From contig DRHF01000035.1 in the NCBI GenBank assembly GCA_011049715.1, forward strand, positions 1 to 54,698: a stretch of 54,698 nucleotides of DNA, read 5' to 3'. Positions within the stretch are counted from its first letter, which is position 1, and each line of letters starts with the position of its first letter. Below the pieces are notes generated by a model that searched no databases, was not told the origin of the DNA, and was given only the letters and a program-made list of their open reading frames with translations. The position numbers and the translations under genes are program-made. The stretch comes from Desulfobacterales bacterium. GTDB taxonomy: Bacteria > Desulfobacterota > Desulfobacteria > Desulfobacterales > UBA2156. Positions 1 to 8,450 of the stretch are shown in pieces.

Positions 1-104
1 GTGTTGAATAAGTCATCGATTTCAATTTGAGACAGGAGATACCAGACTAAACCAATTGATAACAGTAGACTCAATCCAAAATAGCTAGCTGTTGACCTTT
101 TCAT
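1..104 (-). CDS. Flippase-like membrane protein (LPG-synthase TM family), N-terminus only
   Basis: Only the first 34 codons lie in the window; the gene runs off the left edge. ATG follows immediately after the TAG of the preceding frame, which suggests translational coupling. The peptide starts with a basic stub (MKRSTASYF), then a hydrophobic run (GLSLLLSIGLVWYLLS), then QIEIDDLF. That layout matches the first membrane segment of the lysylphosphatidylglycerol-synthase TM / flippase-like family (PF03706), members of which are common in glycan clusters and are thought to act on lipid-linked substrates. The family call rests on 34 residues, so it is tentative; another membrane protein is possible. 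Confidence 0.5.
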   Translation of the reverse strand, partial: MKRSTASYFGLSLLLSIGLVWYLLSQIEIDDLFN

Positions 105-480
105 CTAACTCTCGCCACTTTTCAATCTCATTGGTGAGGTGTTCGCCTGGATGTTTTTTGACTCAATTTCATTTAATTTTGCAGTAAGCACCTCTGCCAC
201 CATGCGATGGCCAGAGGGACGAATGTGATCATCATAGATAAAATAATGATTGTCGGTGAGCTTTTTTGATATGTTAATCGGGTATATGAAATAAGTATCG
301 CGTTTTTCCCAGTTGGCAATCTTTTCCCGAAGTGCATCCACAAAGTAAGAGTCGTTGTCATTGTAGCTATTTAACTTAATAACCAGAATTGGAATCTGCG
401 CGCAGTTCAGACATAGTTTTGTTTCTATAAATAATGACAGGGGGATCTTTGAATAAATATGAAAAGGCTCTAGAATATAA
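105..480 (-). pseudogene. C-terminal remnant of an SGNH-type hydrolase/acyltransferase
   Basis: One frame reads continuously from about 480 down to the TAG at 105-107. It contains a core beta strand (AQIPILVIKLNSYND), then ALREKIANW, and ends in a typical SGNH block V (YDDHIRPSGHRMVAEVL, with the Asp and His of the catalytic pair). The block I GDS motif and the N-terminal half are absent. Upstream of about 480 the frame runs into the TolB-like gene in another register. The only conventional start is GTG at 341-339, well inside the homologous part. I infer a truncated copy whose 5' half was lost. A short expressed protein starting at 341 (78 residues) cannot be excluded. Confidence 0.55.
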
Positions 481-1455
481 TCAATACCAATCCGGAAATT
501 TGTCCTGGGCGGGATGGTGGGTGATTTGCTTCGATTGGCCGTTGATTACATTGATAATGCGGATTTCCCAATTCCCTTTTTTTTTATGAGAAGTATTTGC
601 ATATACGATCCATTTTCCGTCTCGAGACCAGGATGGGTAATAATCGTAGTTGACAGAATCGGTTGTTAATCGTTTTTTTTCAGATCCATCTGGATTTATA
701 AGCCAGATATCACCTTTTTTGTCCGCTTCTTGCGACACATACGCAATCCGTTTACCGTCTTTTGACCAGTGCGGACGGCAGCTGCCCCCTTTCGTATCCA
801 AGGCCCGAATGTTCGATCCATCACGATCCATGATATAGACCCCCCAACCGAACAGCTTATTTGCAGTAAATGCAACCTTTTTCCCGTCAGAAGACCAATT
901 TGGAAGGCCACTTTTATACCATGAATTGGTTAATGCCGATTCTTTTTTGGTTTCTAAATCCATCACGTAAATTTGCTCTCCATTTTTTCGTCTAGATTGA
1001 TATGCAACCTTTTTCCCATCTGGAGACAAATTCGGGTATCTATTATTAAATCGACCGTCTGTAACTTTTTTTTGATTTTTTCCATTGCTATCCATAATAT
1101 AAATCTGAAATGAGCCGCTTCGATTTGATTCAAAGCTTATTTTTTTTCCATCTCTTGACCATTTAGGGTATCCATCAAACGCATTATTGTCTGTAAGTTT
1201 TATGATCCCTTTTCCCTGTGGATCCATAATGTAGATGTCGGCATCACCATCTCTGTCTGATTGGAAGGTGATCCTTCCTTCAGGTTCAAAGACCATTTCT
1301 TTTTGAATCGCTTTGTCTGTTTTATCGTTTTTATCATTCGCAGCGACGTTTTTTTTTTGATCGTTCAGATACCATAAAAACAAACTAAAACAAACTAAAA
1401 ATAAAAACGAAATTAGGATCCATGGCTTTTTGGTTAATATTTCCTTTTTTTTCAT
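481..1455 (-). CDS. Membrane-anchored TolB-like beta-propeller protein
   Basis: 324 residues. A basic N-terminus and one membrane segment (about residues 12-30, ILISFLFLVCFSLFLWYL) anchor a periplasmic or extracellular domain. After a charged linker come six WD40-like PD40 repeats, each with the hallmark '(I/V)YIMD..G....LT....YP.WS.DGKKI.(F/Y)', a six-bladed propeller as in the C-terminal domain of TolB. It lacks the TolB N-terminal domain and the tol-pal neighbours, so it is not TolB itself. A recognition or scaffolding role at the cell surface is plausible but inferred. A run of ten A residues lies just after the membrane segment (1349-1358). The ATG at 1455 is supported by a strong ribosome binding site. 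Confidence 0.82.
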   Translation of the reverse strand: MKKKEILTKKPWILISFLFLVCFSLFLWYLNDQKKNVAANDKNDKTDKAIQKEMVFEPEGRITFQSDRDGDADIYIMDPQGKGIIKLTDNNAFDGYPKWSRDGKKISFESNRSGSFQIYIMDSNGKNQKKVTDGRFNNRYPNLSPDGKKVAYQSRRKNGEQIYVMDLETKKESALTNSWYKSGLPNWSSDGKKVAFTANKLFGWGVYIMDRDGSNIRALDTKGGSCRPHWSKDGKRIAYVSQEADKKGDIWLINPDGSEKKRLTTDSVNYDYYPSWSRDGKWIVYANTSHKKKGNWEIRIINVINGQSKQITHHPAQDKFPDWY

Positions 1456-1460
1456 CTCGA

Positions 1461-1467
1461 CTCCTTT
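1461..1467 (-). promoter_or_regulatory. Strong Shine-Dalgarno for the TolB-like gene
   Basis: AAAGGAG on the minus strand, separated by five bases from the ATG at 1455. It fixes the start of the TolB-like protein. Many other starts in this window have only weak or no such site. Confidence 0.65.
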
Positions 1468-1523
1468 ATATTACTCGTCTGATACATTACTCGTCTGAGC
1501 CAATGGGCCTCATCAAAAGAACG

Positions 1524-4187
1524 TTAAATAATATCGTTTGATTTATCAATTTTGATTGTTTTTTGCAAATCCTCGGGAGACGAGATGACAAACGCATGGT
1601 TCAACCGAACCGCGCGCGTTTCTTTTGGAAAATAAGCATATGCTTTTACTACAGCACGTTTTACTCCGATCGATGGCCAATCGATACGTGCCGACCAGCC
1701 GCACATGCGCAGCACTTTGCTTTGATAGGCAGCTACAATATCGTCGCGATTTCCGCCAACATCTACATGTGCGATAATCCGTCTACCTCCTTCTCTAAAG
1801 CCAGGGCCTTCGATGGCGTCTGGAAATTTAGATCGGTCTTGATTTTCTTTTTCAATGATTCCCCCGATCGTTTCTAAGGTGACAATGACTTCTCCGGCAG
1901 GGACCTGCATGGTTGCATCTATGGCCCAACCGGAAAGCACAAGTGTTCTGCCTTGAGCACCGATTTCGGCTTGGTCGAGATAGCCAAAATAATGTATCGG
2001 CCGTTCTATCACATCAGTTATCCGGACTTGTTTGATCATCAAATGTCCATGGAGCCTGATGGCTTTTTTCGAATCCGGTAAAAACACATAGGCTTTGATG
2101 ATATTGTTTCCCGGATAGAGGTGCTTTTTTAAAATAGACATTTTCCATGGGGTACGTTGCGCTTGGAATCGGGCAGTTTTCACTTTGATGCAATTGAGCA
2201 CAGTCTTTTCATGATTCATGACAAATACTTCTGCCGGCAGTTTGGAACGATTGCGAGTCGCTATCCACCCGTGGATGGTTATTGCTTCATCTGTTTCCGA
2301 TGAACGGTTGGTTAATAACTCACCGGCACCTGCTTTGTGATGATTTACATAATCCGATGCTTTAAGATTGATCCAGTAATGGTCGTTAGGCAATCGAACC
2401 GCTTGACCGTTTTCACCAAATGCAAATGCGAATATTTTATTCGGTCCGTATTTTAGGCGATGTCGTTTAAAACAGACAGACCATCCGGTATTTAAAAGCC
2501 GGAGGTCCGAAAGATTTTCGGCAACATCGCCCCGTTCGCGATCTACCGTCGCTTCAGCAATGATATCATGATGCTGGTTAACGATCAGTACACGTTTTAC
2601 CGGTGTACGAGTTTTCAGGTTCAGCGCCCATCCTGCGCAGTGGATCAGGTTTTGTGCGATGGGGCGACAATGATCGAAAAACCCGATAAGACTGTTTCCG
2701 GCTTGGTGGGGTTCGATGTTGACGTTTTTAAATCGTTTTGGATCTGCCTTCCATATCGACACAAAGATTTCAATATCCTTTACATGCCTCTGTTCCAACT
2801 GATTCATCGAAACTCTGATTGTTTTTTTTTGACCGGTCCGTTTTTCAAAGGGAAAGATCTTAAGCCACTCAAATGCCAGACCATGGGGCAATGATGTCAC
2901 ATCAGACGACAATATCTCCCCCCAATTCGTCGGTTTCAGTGTCAGCTGGACATGAAAGACGAGCTCGGAAACATGCTGGTTTTTGAAAAGTATTGACCGG
3001 GGGATTCGGCCTTCAAATATGGACGCGCTGTTTTGTCCTATAATGAGCGAAAGTTCAACCGGTTGGCCGTTAATCCTCAACGACAGGCTTTTAAGTATCT
3101 CAAAAGACATGGCTTTAATAATTCTGAATTGAACTGTCAGATCGTCGTTTGTCGTCAAAGGGATGTCTAATGTTGAATTTTTATTAGGCCCTGTCCATCG
3201 GAATGTTCTGCCTGCTGCATCTGTTTTCGGTGGATACCATCCTGACCCGTTGATCGCTTGCTGAAATTGAATGTTTAGTTTGTCCGATGGCTGAATATCT
3301 TTGAATTGGTTATCGTAATTTGCTTTCAGCCGTTTAACGATATGCTTGGAACTCAATGGATCAAAGCGATGTTCCATTGCTCCGGTAACCGGGCGGTTTT
3401 CTGCGAACAATTCCTCCACCATTCGGGTGTAACGTTTGAAAAACAATGTCTTTGCAAACTGATACAGTTCAATGTCATAAGCCATGTTTGTTTTTATGGC
3501 TTTAAGAGCGCCTGATGACAGCTGTTGCGAATGGGGCCTATGAGGGGCTGCATTAAGGGTATAAAAAGGTACAGATGGATGCCATCCAAATGTATGACAA
3601 ATCAATTGTATTGATTTTTTAAATTCCTCCAGAAGACCGAAAAATGCAAAATGGCTCAGTTCTTCTTTAGCCATTTGAAGCCCTCTGTTGTCGATCGATT
3701 CATATCGAAGGTTTTGATCGGTGACCAAGTAGCGTGTTTGTAAATTCTTAAAGAGGTGATGGGCATATATATCGTGGTCGACGGAGCGGATAAAATCTTC
3801 AAAGGCCATGGACCTGACCCGTTCGTAAAGCTTTTTTGGTGCAACGCCGGATTTGTCGCGTTTTAAGTGCTCAAAATGAGAAATCGTATATTCAACTGGA
3901 TCGCGTAGCATTGTTATGCAATGAATGCTTTTTATCGGCATCGCATCATTCATTTCGCCCAATGATATGTGTCCCCTAAAAAGACGAAAATGTGCCAGCA
4001 CGTCTATCGGTATTTTGATTAATTCATTTCCGTAATAGGCTGGGCAGATTTGGTTGGCATCGAAATGGTTTTCAAGAATTGTCCTAAAGGTAATTCCAGC
4101 TGTTTTTGGAATATGCATAAAAAACAGCGGTTGCGTTTTAAATTCACAGATTCGCGTTTCAGAGGATTTTATATTCTGTCGACCCAT
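1524..4187 (-). CDS. Sulfotransferase fused to repeated C-terminal beta domains
   Basis: 887 residues. The N-terminal ~270 residues are a PAPS-dependent sulfotransferase of the Sulfotransfer_2 type. The 5'-phosphosulfate loop is FFMHIPKTAGITF (about 22-34), and the 3'-phosphate site is ITMLRDPVEYTISHF (about 91-105). Such enzymes move sulfate from PAPS to sugar hydroxyls. Residues ~290-470 form an unrecognised beta-rich region. Three divergent repeats then follow, each with a 'GWA/GWI' signature: near 515-530 (HCAGWALNLKTRTPV), 640-650 (ITIHGWIATRNRSKLP) and 760-775 (LVLSGWAIDATMQVP). They resemble modules attached to glycosyltransferases and may bind carbohydrate (inference). It is far longer than a single-domain sulfotransferase of about 250-350 residues. 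No signal peptide is visible, as expected for a cytoplasmic PAPS enzyme. The ATG has little Shine-Dalgarno support. Confidence 0.8.
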   Translation of the reverse strand: MGRQNIKSSETRICEFKTQPLFFMHIPKTAGITFRTILENHFDANQICPAYYGNELIKIPIDVLAHFRLFRGHISLGEMNDAMPIKSIHCITMLRDPVEYTISHFEHLKRDKSGVAPKKLYERVRSMAFEDFIRSVDHDIYAHHLFKNLQTRYLVTDQNLRYESIDNRGLQMAKEELSHFAFFGLLEEFKKSIQLICHTFGWHPSVPFYTLNAAPHRPHSQQLSSGALKAIKTNMAYDIELYQFAKTLFFKRYTRMVEELFAENRPVTGAMEHRFDPLSSKHIVKRLKANYDNQFKDIQPSDKLNIQFQQAINGSGWYPPKTDAAGRTFRWTGPNKNSTLDIPLTTNDDLTVQFRIIKAMSFEILKSLSLRINGQPVELSLIIGQNSASIFEGRIPRSILFKNQHVSELVFHVQLTLKPTNWGEILSSDVTSLPHGLAFEWLKIFPFEKRTGQKKTIRVSMNQLEQRHVKDIEIFVSIWKADPKRFKNVNIEPHQAGNSLIGFFDHCRPIAQNLIHCAGWALNLKTRTPVKRVLIVNQHHDIIAEATVDRERGDVAENLSDLRLLNTGWSVCFKRHRLKYGPNKIFAFAFGENGQAVRLPNDHYWINLKASDYVNHHKAGAGELLTNRSSETDEAITIHGWIATRNRSKLPAEVFVMNHEKTVLNCIKVKTARFQAQRTPWKMSILKKHLYPGNNIIKAYVFLPDSKKAIRLHGHLMIKQVRITDVIERPIHYFGYLDQAEIGAQGRTLVLSGWAIDATMQVPAGEVIVTLETIGGIIEKENQDRSKFPDAIEGPGFREGGRRIIAHVDVGGNRDDIVAAYQSKVLRMCGWSARIDWPSIGVKRAVVKAYAYFPKETRAVRLNHAFVISSPEDLQKTIKIDKSNDII

Positions 4188-4236
4188 GGATTAACAAAAG
4201 AAACGCCCCAAAAGTGAGCTGTTTTATTAATTGATC

Positions 4237-5217
4237 CTATGATCCGGACACTAATAATTGTGATACGTCATGAGCGAGAATATTTGATATTTCTCTGGCT
4301 GAATCCGGAAATAGATGAGATTCGTCGGAAGGAAGATCTGCGGTTCTGGGGTCTGCATCGTAATCTATAAATTGTATTGTCAGCTCCTGGGCAATCCGCT
4401 CTGGTTGAAAAAGATCCGGCAGCTCCAATTCCAATTTCAGCATTTTATCTCCGATTGGAAAACGTACCAGGATGACTTGCCAACCCAACATTTGCGCCTC
4501 ACGCAAAACCCTGATGGTTTCCTCTTTTCGTTTTCTATAATAGTCCTCTTGCTTGCGTATTTTATGAAAAACTCTCCGATAAAATGAAACATCTCGAATT
4601 CTTTTCGAACCATCATTGTTCCCACCTTTTGCATTTATAAAGCCCTCGGAGAATAAAGTTCTTGAAAACCACCCGAATTTTCTCTGATAACCCCGTTTTT
4701 GATATTCTTGAAAATGACGATATAAAAAGGCCGCCCCTCGCCCATAAGTAAACAACTTTTCAACCAAATAGTTTGTGATTCGATGATCAAAAAAATCCTG
4801 TCGTTTGATATTCGGAACTGCTTTACCAGGAGAAGTACGGAAATGATACAAACTCGCAGGGCTAAAATTGATAACTAAAATTCCGGGCGCTTTGCCTGGA
4901 TGATTGTCCAGGATAAATCTTGTAATTTTTCGAACCGATCCGGCAGAAAGCCCCGCATTTACCGCATGAATGTCACGTCCATACAATTTCTTAATCGTTT
5001 GTGTAAACAATCTATCGCCAAATCCCCAATCAACGCGGCTATCACCGATGACATAAACAATCTTTGCGGCACGCGCCTGTTGGACTCTCCATTGAAATTC
5101 CAAACCCGTTTTTCCAGGTATAACCGAGGGCAAACCACCAGAATGTCGATATTCCAATTCCAAAGCAAGAATGATCAAAACGCTTAATAAAGCAGCGCAG
5201 ATAGTTGAACGTATCAT
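4237..5217 (-). CDS. Membrane-anchored SGNH protein paired with MBOAT acyltransferase
   Basis: 326 residues from the ATG at 5217, one base after the MBOAT stop codon. A GTG 13 codons upstream (5256) would overlap the MBOAT gene; I prefer the coupled ATG. An N-terminal membrane segment (STICAALLSVLIILALEL) precedes an SGNH-like fold. Block I is YVIGDSRVDWGF, a Gly/Asn-containing segment is HAVNAGLSAGS, and the C-terminal Asp/His pair is in SDESHLFPDSA. The position directly behind an AlgI-like MBOAT gene matches AlgJ/AlgX/PatB-type partners, which transfer an acyl (usually acetyl) group to a periplasmic glycan after the MBOAT protein passes it across the membrane. An esterase role is the alternative. 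Confidence 0.75.
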   Translation of the reverse strand: MIRSTICAALLSVLIILALELEYRHSGGLPSVIPGKTGLEFQWRVQQARAAKIVYVIGDSRVDWGFGDRLFTQTIKKLYGRDIHAVNAGLSAGSVRKITRFILDNHPGKAPGILVINFSPASLYHFRTSPGKAVPNIKRQDFFDHRITNYLVEKLFTYGRGAAFLYRHFQEYQKRGYQRKFGWFSRTLFSEGFINAKGGNNDGSKRIRDVSFYRRVFHKIRKQEDYYRKRKEETIRVLREAQMLGWQVILVRFPIGDKMLKLELELPDLFQPERIAQELTIQFIDYDADPRTADLPSDESHLFPDSAREISNILAHDVSQLLVSGS

Positions 5218-5218
5218 T

Positions 5219-6628
5219 TTAAAACTGAAAGTAAATAAAATCGGTTCTTTCGCCACTATAGTAATAAAAAGAAAGCAGAATAAATGTTATCGTGATGAAT
5301 CGCACCGTACTATTTTGTTCCACACATTTCAAAAAGTCATATTTACGAGAAACACAATGGCTAAGAAACAAACCCCCGATAACCAGGAAGTCTATTATTA
5401 GTCTTTTATCGAAATGGGAATTTCCATAAAATAATCCTTTCATCATCGATATACCTTGCTCTACAGTTACCGCACGAAACGGAATCCAGGTAATCGAGAC
5501 CATTAAGTAGGTAAAGACGATCACAAACCCTAGCATCAACCTTTGCATACAACGGTTCACAATACTGATCTCCCGAAAATATTCTCTTAACAACCGCTCA
5601 ACGCATAAATACATGCCATGTAGCACACCCCAAAAAATGAACATAAAACTCGCGCCGTGCCAAAGTCCGCCCAGAAGCATCGTAATCATTATGTTTGAAT
5701 AGGTCCTGCGGGTTCCTTTGCGGTTACCGCCCAACGAGATGTAGAGATAGTCTCTTAGCCATAATGAGAGTGAAATGTGCCATCGGCGCCAAAAATCGGA
5801 AAAACCCGCAGCAGTATAGGGCGCGTTAAAGTTACGTGGAATATAGTATCCCATTATTTTTGCAATACCAATAGCAATAAGAGAGTATCCGGCAAAATCT
5901 CCATATATTTGAACCCCAAACAACATGGCGGCTGCCCAGTTCTCTGGAATCCCATTCGATTGCCAATTACTAAATAAGGTGTTCACACGGAACGCAACAT
6001 TGTCAGCAATTACAACTTTTAAAAAAAGTCCGAAGAGTATCAAAATAACGCCGTTGGCGATATCTTGTTTTCTGATGATTGGTTCTTTTGAAAGCTGTGG
6101 AAGAAAACTTTTAGCGCGAACGATAGGACCGGCAACAAGCTGAGGGAAAAATGCAACAAATAAGGCGATATCAAGTAATTGGCGTTTTGCAGGAACCTCT
6201 CCTCTATAGACGTCAATGGTATAGCTCAAAGTCTGAAATGTATAAAATGATATCCCAATAGGCAAAATAATTTTCAAAAGTGGCGGTTCCCATGTGAAGC
6301 CAAGCAAACTAGCAAGAATCGCGATTGAATCGATGAAAAAATTAAAATATTTGAAAAACCCAAGAAGCCCGAGATTAACTGTTAAACTGACGATAAGAAA
6401 TAATTTTTTTTTCTCCGGATAGACCTCAATACCTATAGCGGCCAAATAATCGATGATGGTAGAGGTCATAATCAGCAAAAGATAGGCTGGATTCCACATA
6501 CCATAAAAAAAATAACTGTAGCTCAACGTGACAACCTTTGCCTTGATAGACCGTTTCTTTTTCATAGCAAAGTAAATTGCTAAAAAAATAGACAGTGTGG
6601 CAAAAAAAAATATCGAGTTAAAAATCAT
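5219..6628 (-). CDS. MBOAT family O-acyltransferase (AlgI/DltB-like)
   Basis: 469 residues, the normal length for AlgI-type proteins, with about ten membrane segments. The diagnostic region is present: FWRRWHISLSLWLRDYLYI, then GGNRKG, then LLGGLWHGASFMFIFWG, holding the conserved catalytic-type histidine in LWHGA. An upstream VAGPIVRAKSFLPQL motif is also typical. Such proteins move an acyl group from acyl-CoA across the inner membrane for O-acylation of glycans. The start ATG (6628) is followed by a T9 run within the first codons. The gene is coupled to the SGNH gene after it, so the two very probably form an O-acetylation pair. Confidence 0.92.
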   Translation of the reverse strand: MIFNSIFFFATLSIFLAIYFAMKKKRSIKAKVVTLSYSYFFYGMWNPAYLLLIMTSTIIDYLAAIGIEVYPEKKKLFLIVSLTVNLGLLGFFKYFNFFIDSIAILASLLGFTWEPPLLKIILPIGISFYTFQTLSYTIDVYRGEVPAKRQLLDIALFVAFFPQLVAGPIVRAKSFLPQLSKEPIIRKQDIANGVILILFGLFLKVVIADNVAFRVNTLFSNWQSNGIPENWAAAMLFGVQIYGDFAGYSLIAIGIAKIMGYYIPRNFNAPYTAAGFSDFWRRWHISLSLWLRDYLYISLGGNRKGTRRTYSNIMITMLLGGLWHGASFMFIFWGVLHGMYLCVERLLREYFREISIVNRCMQRLMLGFVIVFTYLMVSITWIPFRAVTVEQGISMMKGLFYGNSHFDKRLIIDFLVIGGLFLSHCVSRKYDFLKCVEQNSTVRFITITFILLSFYYYSGERTDFIYFQF

Positions 6629-6743
6629 ACGCCGGTTGTTTTGACATAAAATCGGATTGCTTTAAAATTGTTCTTATTCTTAGGAATTGGATGAACGCTA
6701 AGTATTATATGGAGGGGAATTACGCATGACATATTATTTTGAT

Positions 6744-7436
6744 CTAACTTGTATTTCCAACCTTCTTTTTTTTTATGATGCTTAACAAGTGCTTAAACCA
6801 ATTTTCACTCATCACTTTATATCCTTTTTCGGTTGGATGAATACCCGGAAGCAACTCATTTCGATCCTGAAATAGCTGATAATTATTGACCAGTTGTAAA
6901 TTCCATTTCGCAGCCAGCTTTTCAATAGCCGGGTTTATTTCTTCTGTCACTCGCTGAACAGATTTTTGATTAAAATTCGACACCTTGGTGTCGTTAATCG
7001 GTAAAATAGTAGAAATTAGTACTGTCGGGTTTTTCCCTCTGGAATTTTTGTATTGAATTGATTCCAGAATGATCTGATTCATATTATTAATAAATTGTTG
7101 CGTCGGTGTATAATCTGCATCGATTCTGACATCATTTGTTCCGAGTTGTAACAGGATTATATCGGGATCACTCTCCCTTAATATGTTATTTCTTTTCATA
7201 TATCTCAAATATTCTCCGGATGTATGTCCCTTGACTCCCCTATCGATTACTGTCGCCTTGATCTTATTTTCATTAAATCTTTTTTGCAGCCAGTTCGGAT
7301 AGCCATCAGCTGTCAAACTATCTCCAGCACACAAAATAATTAAGTCACTTTTTTTTTCTAAATAATACCAGGAAAAACCGATGATTATTAAGACAACGGT
7401 TATCGAAAAACCAATCGTTTTATTTTTATTTATCAC
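6744..7436 (-). CDS. SGNH/GDSL hydrolase with N-terminal membrane anchor
   Basis: 230 residues starting at a GTG (7436). A single hydrophobic segment (ITVVLIIIGFSWYYL) is followed by a full set of SGNH blocks: ILCAGDSLTADGYP (block I, catalytic Ser), DRGVKGHTSGEYL (block II Gly), LLQLGTNDVRIDAD (block III Asn), and GIHPTEKGYKVM (block V Asp-His). This set is typical of lysophospholipase-L1-like esterases acting outside the cytoplasmic membrane. In this context it may remove or place acyl groups on the glycan made by the neighbours. It stands 114 bases before the MBOAT gene; I see no clear promoter or terminator in that gap. Confidence 0.85.
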   Translation of the reverse strand: MINKNKTIGFSITVVLIIIGFSWYYLEKKSDLIILCAGDSLTADGYPNWLQKRFNENKIKATVIDRGVKGHTSGEYLRYMKRNNILRESDPDIILLQLGTNDVRIDADYTPTQQFINNMNQIILESIQYKNSRGKNPTVLISTILPINDTKVSNFNQKSVQRVTEEINPAIEKLAAKWNLQLVNNYQLFQDRNELLPGIHPTEKGYKVMSENWFKHLLSIIKKKKVGNTS

Positions 7437-7469
7437 TTTGTGAAATAAACTATTTATTGTGCTTATGGT

Positions 7470-8450
7470 TTAGAAATTGTCTTTTAGAAAAGCGCCCAAA
7501 TGAGATGTCGGAATTCCGAAAAATTGGGGCCGTCGAGGTCTATCACACGCGCGGCAAGAAGTGATTTCATTATACTTCATTTTCTTTATTTTTTTCCTAT
7601 AGCTGATCTGTATCTGACTATTCCAAATGTCCTTTAATGTGTCGTTTTTCAGATCTCCGACTTTGCTTTGACCCAAAAAATCCTGCGGGCAAATGACAAC
7701 TGTCCCATCCCAAAATATAGTGAGTGCATACCATGGAAATGTACAAGAAAAACGAGTATCCGCGTTGGGCAAGGATGCTTTCACACCCGGTGCCGGCTGA
7801 TATCCCCCCCCCCAATTATGAGCTTTTTTAATGATCAATTTATCCGGTTTAATGGTTTCAAATTTTTTGATTATTTTCTTTTTCGACGCTTCATCTTGAA
7901 AAAAATCAATTACTTCGACAATAGTATAGGGCGTGCTTTTTTTTATTTGTTTTCGGATCACTAGAAACCGCCGGATGTTTTCGAGCGTCTCTTCATAGCA
8001 AGCACCGATACGGATACTTTCATACGATTTCTTATCATACCCATCGACCGAAAAAGATATAACGTTTAGCCCGGCATTAATTATTTCATATGTTTTTTTT
8101 TCTGTGAGCAAAGTGGCATTTGTATGTATTTGTGAAGCAATATGATTATCTCGACAATATCGGATCATTTTGGGTAATTCATCGTGCATCAAGGGTTCTC
8201 CTCTATGATGGAGATTGACATTATGGACAGATCCTTTTGACTCATCGATGATTTTTTTAAAAAGAGGAAATGCCATGAATCCCCTTTTTCCCATTTTATC
8301 TGATTTATTAAGACACATGGTGCATCTAAGGTTGCAATGATTGGTCGTTTCTATCCAAAGCCTGATGGGCATGTATGTCAGCTTCGATTGCTTCAGCCGA
8401 TAACCCTTAAGCACTCGAGCCATCTTAAGATAGCGTTGGAATTTATTCAT
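7470..8450 (-). CDS. Radical SAM protein with SPASM domain, contains a G10 tract
   Basis: 326 residues. The radical SAM cluster motif is ETTNHCNLRCTMCLNKSD (CxxxCxxC, about residues 37-44), followed by an 'HHRGEPLMH' motif characteristic of this superfamily. The C-terminal SPASM region has Cys residues in SCTFPWYAL, VVICPQDFLG and TSCRACDRPRR that can bind auxiliary clusters. Relatives include sugar-dehydrogenase-type and peptide-modifying enzymes; the substrate is not evident here. The ATG overlaps the stop of the preceding flavoprotein gene by eight bases. A run of ten G (minus strand, 7804-7813) encodes WGGG before the SPASM domain. Loss or gain of one base would truncate the protein. Confidence 0.85.
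   Translation of the reverse strand: MNKFQRYLKMARVLKGYRLKQSKLTYMPIRLWIETTNHCNLRCTMCLNKSDKMGKRGFMAFPLFKKIIDESKGSVHNVNLHHRGEPLMHDELPKMIRYCRDNHIASQIHTNATLLTEKKTYEIINAGLNVISFSVDGYDKKSYESIRIGACYEETLENIRRFLVIRKQIKKSTPYTIVEVIDFFQDEASKKKIIKKFETIKPDKLIIKKAHNWGGGYQPAPGVKASLPNADTRFSCTFPWYALTIFWDGTVVICPQDFLGQSKVGDLKNDTLKDIWNSQIQISYRKKIKKMKYNEITSCRACDRPRRPQFFGIPTSHLGAFLKDNF
7804..7813 (-). repeat. G10 homopolymer tract, possible phase-variation site
   Basis: Ten consecutive C on the plus strand (G10 in the coding strand) inside the SPASM gene. I saw no other G or C run of more than six in the window. The tract as sequenced keeps the frame open. A -1 change meets TGA about seven codons later, and a +1 change ends at TAG near 7618, both before the C-terminal cysteines. 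Slipped-strand mispairing at such tracts switches surface-glycan genes in other bacteria; here it is inferred. Confidence 0.6.

Noticed and set aside
6602-6610. T9/A9 runs at several gene positions (for example 2821-2830, 6602-6610, 16398-16406, 17932-17940) as phase-variation tracts
   Set aside because: Runs of nine A or T are frequent in this AT-rich DNA and not concentrated in particular genes; only the G10 tract and, weakly, the A10 tract stand out.
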